From: an uncultured Lachnospiraceae bacterium
GTDB taxonomy: Bacteria > Bacillota > Clostridia > Lachnospirales > Lachnospiraceae
Assembly: GCA_902783765.1 (NCBI GenBank)
Contig: CACZSB010000149.1
Location: forward strand, 1 to 10,173
Direction: 5' to 3'
Length of the DNA: 10,173 nt
The notes beneath the pieces were generated by a model, which worked only from the letters and a program-made list of their open reading frames with translations, did no database searches and was not told the DNA's origin. Of this stretch, positions 7,758 to 10,173 are shown one piece after another. The translations under genes and the position numbers were made by a program. How positions within the stretch are numbered: position 1 is the stretch's first letter; each line of letters begins with the position of its first letter.

Positions 7758-7786
7758 ATTATATCACAGCTTCCTTTGGGTGTAAA
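7758..7786 (-). promoter_or_regulatory. sigma-A promoter of the GH18 gene
   Basis: Minus-strand TTTACA (7781-7786) and a perfect TATAAT (7758-7763) are spaced by exactly 17 bases, 11 of 12 consensus positions matching. Transcription would begin near 7751, giving a leader of about 20 bases with the AAAAGGAG ribosome binding site. A vegetative promoter of this kind suggests expression in growing cells rather than only under sporulation sigma factors. Confidence 0.8.
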
Positions 7787-7869
7787 CCGGTGCCCGAACC
7801 TTCCGGATTATTTACGAACAGCGATAAGGGAATCTTTGTTAACCTTAGGATTACCATGGCAGAAGGGTA

Positions 7870-8100
7870 TTACTTAGGCCTGTCAGTTTTTTTTGAGAAG
7901 GATATCCCGGTAAAATCTCCCTGTTCGTTCCGCAGAAAATGTCCCACAAGCCCTTCCTCTTGTATGAGAGGCAGTTCCTTCAGACTGTTCCCCGTTAAGG
8001 GTACTCCGTCCATCAGCACCACCAGACCCGTGGAAAGGCAGGACTGAAGCGCATCCAGAAAGGCTTCATTTTCTTCGTGACATATCAATGGTTTCTGCAT
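7870..8100 (-). CDS. hypothetical small protein, 76 residues
   Basis: I do not recognise this protein. It is predicted cytoplasmic, with no signal peptide or membrane helix and a mildly acidic N-terminal half. The central segment VVLMDGVPLTGNSL (27-40) looks like a strand-turn unit, and the C-terminal end is basic (SKKTDRPK). The case for a real gene is the excellent AAAAGGAG site 7 bases before its ATG, with gene-like codon use and same-strand placement between rpmF and the GH18 gene. A TACAAT (8149-8154) may be its -10. No clear terminator follows it, so its transcript may run into the GH18 gene 138 bases downstream. Confidence 0.65.
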   Translation of the reverse strand: MQKPLICHEENEAFLDALQSCLSTGLVVLMDGVPLTGNSLKELPLIQEEGLVGHFLRNEQGDFTGISFSKKTDRPK

Positions 8101-8148
8101 GAGCCCGCTCCTTTTCCCTTTTGATGGATCCCTGGGGGACCTGGTTTT

Positions 8149-8154
8149 ATTGTA
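8149..8154 (-). promoter_or_regulatory. possible -10 element for the 76-residue protein gene
   Basis: Minus-strand TACAAT lies 48 bases before the ATG. No convincing -35 is present at 16-18 bases, so this is only a candidate. The rest of 8155-8261, between this element and the rpmF terminator, holds nothing else I can support. Confidence 0.3.
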
Positions 8155-8261
8155 TCAGCAGGCCCCGGAAAAAGGGAAGCCCCGGCGGGACAGGCTTTGT
8201 GTCAGGATTTTGATTCCCTGATTGTTTTTTTCGTTTTTCGATACCCTCAGTATCAATGGGC

Positions 8262-8290
8262 AAAAAAAGAGACTCCCCTTTCGGGGAGTC
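8262..8290 (-). terminator. intrinsic terminator of rpmF
   Basis: On the minus strand a perfect 8-base-pair stem GACTCCCC / GGGGAGTC (8271-8290) with a GAAA tetraloop is followed by TCTTTTTTTG. It lies 20 bases after the rpmF stop and is a strong Rho-independent terminator. Two small overlapping stems precede it: CTCTT/AAGAG at 8293-8306, and AAGAG/CTCTT at 8302-8318. They share the AAGAG arm and so exclude each other. Confidence 0.92.
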
Positions 8291-8310
8291 CGCTCTTCGG
8301 GAAGAGTTAA

Positions 8311-8493
8311 TTACTCTTCTACCTTAACGATCTGCTTCTTGTTATAGGAGCCGCAAGCCTTGCAAACCTGGTGAGGTACCATCAGCGCGCCGCACTTGCT
8401 GCATTTGACCAGCGTAGGATTGCTCATTTTCCAATTTGCTCTGCGGCTGTCTCTTCTTGCCTTAGAGGACTTATTCTTGGGACAAATAGACAT
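8311..8493 (-). CDS. rpmF: 50S ribosomal protein L32
   Basis: A 60-residue basic protein matching bacterial L32, a small zinc-ribbon protein of the large ribosomal subunit. The N-terminal block KNKSSKARRDSRRANWK (6-22) is the family signature. Four cysteines, C31, C34, C44 and C47 (CSKC...CKAC), form the zinc site, so this is the zinc-binding type rather than the cysteine-free paralogue made under zinc limitation. The start MSICPK instead of the more usual MAVPK is typical of clostridial L32 as I recall. The ribosome binding site is near perfect (AAAGGAGGT, with about 9 bases to the ATG), the promoter upstream is fully consensus, and a strong terminator follows, so the gene appears monocistronic. 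In many bacteria rpmF follows a yceD (DUF177) gene and precedes plsX; neither is here. Confidence 0.97.
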   Translation of the reverse strand: MSICPKNKSSKARRDSRRANWKMSNPTLVKCSKCGALMVPHQVCKACGSYNKKQIVKVEE

Positions 8494-8551
8494 ATGACCT
8501 GACCTCCTTTACCCAAAATTCACGGGGCCGCGGTGGGGCCCAAAAATCGTG

Positions 8552-8570
8552 CTCCGCCATTATAGCGGAG
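8552..8570 (-). repeat. inverted repeat flanking the rpmF -10 element
   Basis: CTCCGC (8552-8557) and GCGGAG (8565-8570) are perfect 6-base inverted arms around seven bases that contain the TATAAT. It could be an operator or a chance feature of GC-rich flanks. A second inverted repeat, GGGCC/GGCCC (8525-8541, 7-base loop), falls in the predicted 5' leader. Confidence 0.45.
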
Positions 8571-8587
8571 GGCACCTCTGCTGTCAA
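8559..8587 (-). promoter_or_regulatory. perfect-consensus sigma-A promoter of rpmF
   Basis: Minus-strand TTGACA (8582-8587) and TATAAT (8559-8564) are both exact consensus with the ideal 17-base spacer. Transcription would start near 8552, leaving a leader of about 59 bases. Upstream are four A-tracts listed separately. Together these suggest very strong constitutive or growth-rate-linked expression, as expected for a ribosomal protein. Confidence 0.9.
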
Positions 8588-8591
8588 CTGC

Positions 8592-8629
8592 TTTTTTCCT
8601 GTTTTTGGAAACTTTTTTTGCCCCTTTTT
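8592..8629 (-). promoter_or_regulatory. phased A-tracts (UP-element-like) upstream of rpmF
   Basis: On the minus strand runs of 6, 5, 7 and 5 A lie at 8592-8597, 8602-8606, 8613-8619 and 8625-8629. Their centres are spaced about 9.5, 12 and 11 bases, close to one helical turn, which predicts intrinsic DNA curvature. The nearest tract starts 5 bases upstream of the -35, where the RNA polymerase alpha subunit contacts UP elements. Confidence 0.6.
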
Positions 8630-8654
8630 CCCCGAATCGCAAGCCAGAAAAGCA

Positions 8655-8683
8655 TTGCGCAGCGGCGGAAAAAGCTTTACAAT
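8655..8683 (+). promoter_or_regulatory. probable promoter of the cofE-aminotransferase operon
   Basis: TTGCGC (8655-8660) and TACAAT (8678-8683) are spaced by 17 bases; the -10 matches five of six consensus positions and the -35 three. The start would fall near 8690, with a leader of about 33 bases carrying AGGAGG (8711-8716). It diverges from the rpmF promoter, with the A-tract region lying between the two. Confidence 0.5.
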
Positions 8684-8722
8684 TATTGGCTGTGAATTAT
8701 ATCTTCAAGCAGGAGGTACTCC

Positions 8723-9922
8723 ATGAGCTCGACCCGCAAAATAGGAACCGTTTCCCGGGGCATCCGCTGTCCCATTATCCGTCAGGGCGACGATCTGGCT
8801 GCCATTGTAACAGAAAGTGTACTGGCAGCGGCCGAGGACGAAGGTTTTGCCTTACGGGACCGGGATGTGATTGCCGTCACCGAATCAGTGGTGGCACGGG
8901 CCCAGGGCAATTACTGCAGCGTGGCCGATATCGCATCGGACGTTAAAGCCAAACTGGGAGGCGGCTGTGTGGGGGTGATTTTCCCCATTCTCTCCCGGAA
9001 CCGTTTTGCCATCTGTCTGCGGGGCATCGCCCAGGGAGCCCAGGAGGTCATCCTGCTTTTAAGCTACCCTTCCGATGAGGTGGGCAATGAGCTTTTAAGC
9101 CTGGATGCCCTGGATGAATCGGATATCAATCCCTATTCCGATGTGTTGACCGAGGAACAGTTCCGGGCAGCCTTCGGAGCCCCCCGGCATCCTTTCACCG
9201 GCATGGATTACGTGGCTTACTACAAGGAGCTCATTGAGGAAAGCGGCGCCAAAGCCCGGATTCTCTTTGGCAATCATCCGGAGCAGATTCTAGATTATAC
9301 CAAGAATGTAATCAATTGCGACATCCATACCCGGGCCCGTACCAAAAAGAAGCTTTTAAAGGCCGGAGCCCAGCGGGTGTGCAGCCTTTCCGACCTGATG
9401 ACCGCCCCCATTAACGGCAGCGGTTTCAACAAGGACTACGGCCTCTTGGGTTCCAACAAGGCCACGGAGGATTCCGTCAAGCTTTTCCCCCGGGAGGGGC
9501 AGGGTCTGGTGGAGGAAATCCAGCAGCAGATTCTGGACCGCACGGGCCGTCACGTGGAGGTGATGGTGTACGGGGACGGCGCCTTTAAAGACCCCCAGGG
9601 CAAAATCTGGGAACTGGCAGATCCCCTGGTCAGTCCCTTCTTTACCCAGGGACTCATCGGCACCCCCAACGAGCTGAAGCTGAAATACCTGGCAGACAAC
9701 GATTTCCGGGCCCTTTCCGGAGAGGCCTTACGGGAGGCCATCAGCAAAAGCATCCGGGAAAAAGATGCGGATCTGGTGGGCCAAATGGCCTCTGAGGGCA
9801 CCACGCCCCGGCAGCTGACGGATCTTATTGGTTCCCTTTGCGATCTTACCAGCGGCTCCGGCGACAAAGGGACCCCCGTGGTACTGATCCAGGGCTACTT
9901 CGACAATTATACCAATGACTGA
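8723..9922 (+). CDS. cofE: CofE-family amide ligase (coenzyme F420-0:L-glutamate ligase-like)
   Basis: A 399-residue cytoplasmic protein related to CofE, which in F420-making organisms uses GTP to add L-glutamate to F420-0. Similarity is visible in three blocks: residues 18-62 (IRQGDDLAAIV and DVIAVTESVVARAQG), 239-291 (YGLLGSNKA, then ILDRTGRHVEVMVYGDGAFKD) and 376-391 (TSGSGDKGTPVVLIQG), the last resembling the GEGGDG-IPAVVVRG end of archaeal CofE. Archaeal CofE is about 250 residues; the excess here is mainly a 130-residue segment (about 98-228) between the first two blocks. Long forms like this occur in Clostridia not known to make F420, so the true acceptor is uncertain. The start has AGGAGG 6 bases upstream. 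An aminotransferase gene follows after 11 bases, indicating an operon. Confidence 0.88.
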   Translation: MSSTRKIGTVSRGIRCPIIRQGDDLAAIVTESVLAAAEDEGFALRDRDVIAVTESVVARAQGNYCSVADIASDVKAKLGGGCVGVIFPILSRNRFAICLRGIAQGAQEVILLLSYPSDEVGNELLSLDALDESDINPYSDVLTEEQFRAAFGAPRHPFTGMDYVAYYKELIEESGAKARILFGNHPEQILDYTKNVINCDIHTRARTKKKLLKAGAQRVCSLSDLMTAPINGSGFNKDYGLLGSNKATEDSVKLFPREGQGLVEEIQQQILDRTGRHVEVMVYGDGAFKDPQGKIWELADPLVSPFFTQGLIGTPNELKLKYLADNDFRALSGEALREAISKSIREKDADLVGQMASEGTTPRQLTDLIGSLCDLTSGSGDKGTPVVLIQGYFDNYTND

Positions 9923-9933
9923 TGGGAGTTGAC

Positions 9934-10173
9934 ATGAAAAAATATCAGGATATGACCCCCGGGGAACTGTCCCTGGAGAAAAGTCGGGTGGAGGCCCGCT
10001 TCCAGGCTCTAAAGGATCAAAAGCTGACCCTGGATATGTCCCGGGGCAAACCCGGCAAAGCCCAATTGGATGCGGTTTCCGAATTGCTGACGGTGCTGGA
10101 GGATCCGGCGGATTGCCTGACCGAAGGCATGGATGTGCGTAATTACGGGAATATCAGCGGTCTTCCCGCCGCC
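9934..10173 (+). CDS. class Ic aspartate aminotransferase-like PLP enzyme, N-terminal part (truncated by window edge)
   Basis: The first 80 residues of a pyridoxal-phosphate aminotransferase are visible; the active-site lysine region is beyond the window. The stretch LTLDMSRGKPGKAQLD (31-46) followed by DVRNYGNISGLPAA (67-80) matches the N-terminus of the class Ic aspartate aminotransferases (the AspT type of Corynebacterium), where the RGKP and RNYG motifs contribute to substrate and cofactor binding. The expected reaction is transfer of an amino group between aspartate and 2-oxoglutarate. GGGAG (9924-9928) lies 5 bases before the ATG, and the gap from the CofE-like gene is 11 bases, so the two are very likely cotranscribed. 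Substrate range is inferred from family only. Confidence 0.85.
   Translation, partial: MKKYQDMTPGELSLEKSRVEARFQALKDQKLTLDMSRGKPGKAQLDAVSELLTVLEDPADCLTEGMDVRNYGNISGLPAA

Noticed and set aside
7825..7847. TAAGG...CCTTA as a terminator after the 76-residue protein gene
   Set aside because: Only five base pairs with a 13-base loop and no T-run on the minus strand.
8240..8254. GATAC...GTATC inverted repeat between rpmF and the small gene
   Set aside because: Five-base arms without a T-run in the needed direction and no link to a promoter; likely chance.
8676..8703. TTTACA with TATATC as an alternative promoter for the CofE-like gene
   Set aside because: The spacer is 16, the -10 matches only four positions, and the transcript would begin at the ribosome binding site; the TTGCGC/TACAAT pair fits better.
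8723..9922. Evidence that the organism makes coenzyme F420
   Set aside because: One CofE-like gene is not enough; such proteins occur in bacteria without the rest of the pathway.
1..10173. tRNA or rRNA genes, CRISPR repeats, insertion sequences, phage genes
   Set aside because: I looked on both strands and saw no cloverleaf, spaced repeat array, transposase or terminal inverted repeats.

Overview
The window looks like a chromosomal segment of a fairly GC-rich (about 55% by eye) member of the Clostridia (Firmicutes). The evidence is a clostridial-type ribosomal protein L32 with four zinc-binding cysteines, strong AAGGAGG-type ribosome binding sites, consensus sigma-A promoters (two with a perfect TATAAT, one a perfect TTGACA-17-TATAAT), and a spore-coat/cortex style glycosyl hydrolase 18 protein. 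I see no tRNA, rRNA, CRISPR array, insertion sequence or phage gene.

Layout. At the left edge (1-710, minus) is the N-terminal half of an ABC exporter permease. Divergent from it, with back-to-back promoters, is a two-gene plus-strand operon: a tetratricopeptide (TPR) protein (about 883-1731) and a DUF4037 protein with nucleotidyltransferase-like motifs (1770-2711). A hairpin at 2733-2754 separates this operon from a convergent minus-strand array. Read in its own 5'-to-3' direction, the array is rpmF (8311-8493), an unrecognised 76-residue protein (7870-8100), a membrane-anchored SH3-GH18 protein (6052-7731), a MATE efflux pump (4557-5972) and a phosphoglucomutase/phosphomannomutase (2774-4501). 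It is broken into several transcription units by clear terminators after rpmF and after the GH18 gene, and by recognisable promoters before rpmF, the GH18 gene and (a -10 only) the phosphomutase. Divergent from rpmF is a plus-strand pair: a CofE-family amide ligase (8723-9922) and, 11 bases later, the start of a class Ic aspartate aminotransferase-like gene cut by the window edge (9934-10173).

Functionally most of this is housekeeping or envelope biology: translation (L32), sugar-phosphate interconversion for envelope polymers, drug or metabolite export (ABC, MATE) and cell-wall or spore glycan hydrolysis (GH18). Two pairs stand out as poorly understood. The TPR plus nucleotidyltransferase-like operon has no known substrate. 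The CofE-type ligase has no other coenzyme F420 gene in view and is coupled to an acidic-amino-acid aminotransferase. No large undescribed system is evident; those two pairs and the rpmF promoter architecture are the points most worth a second look.
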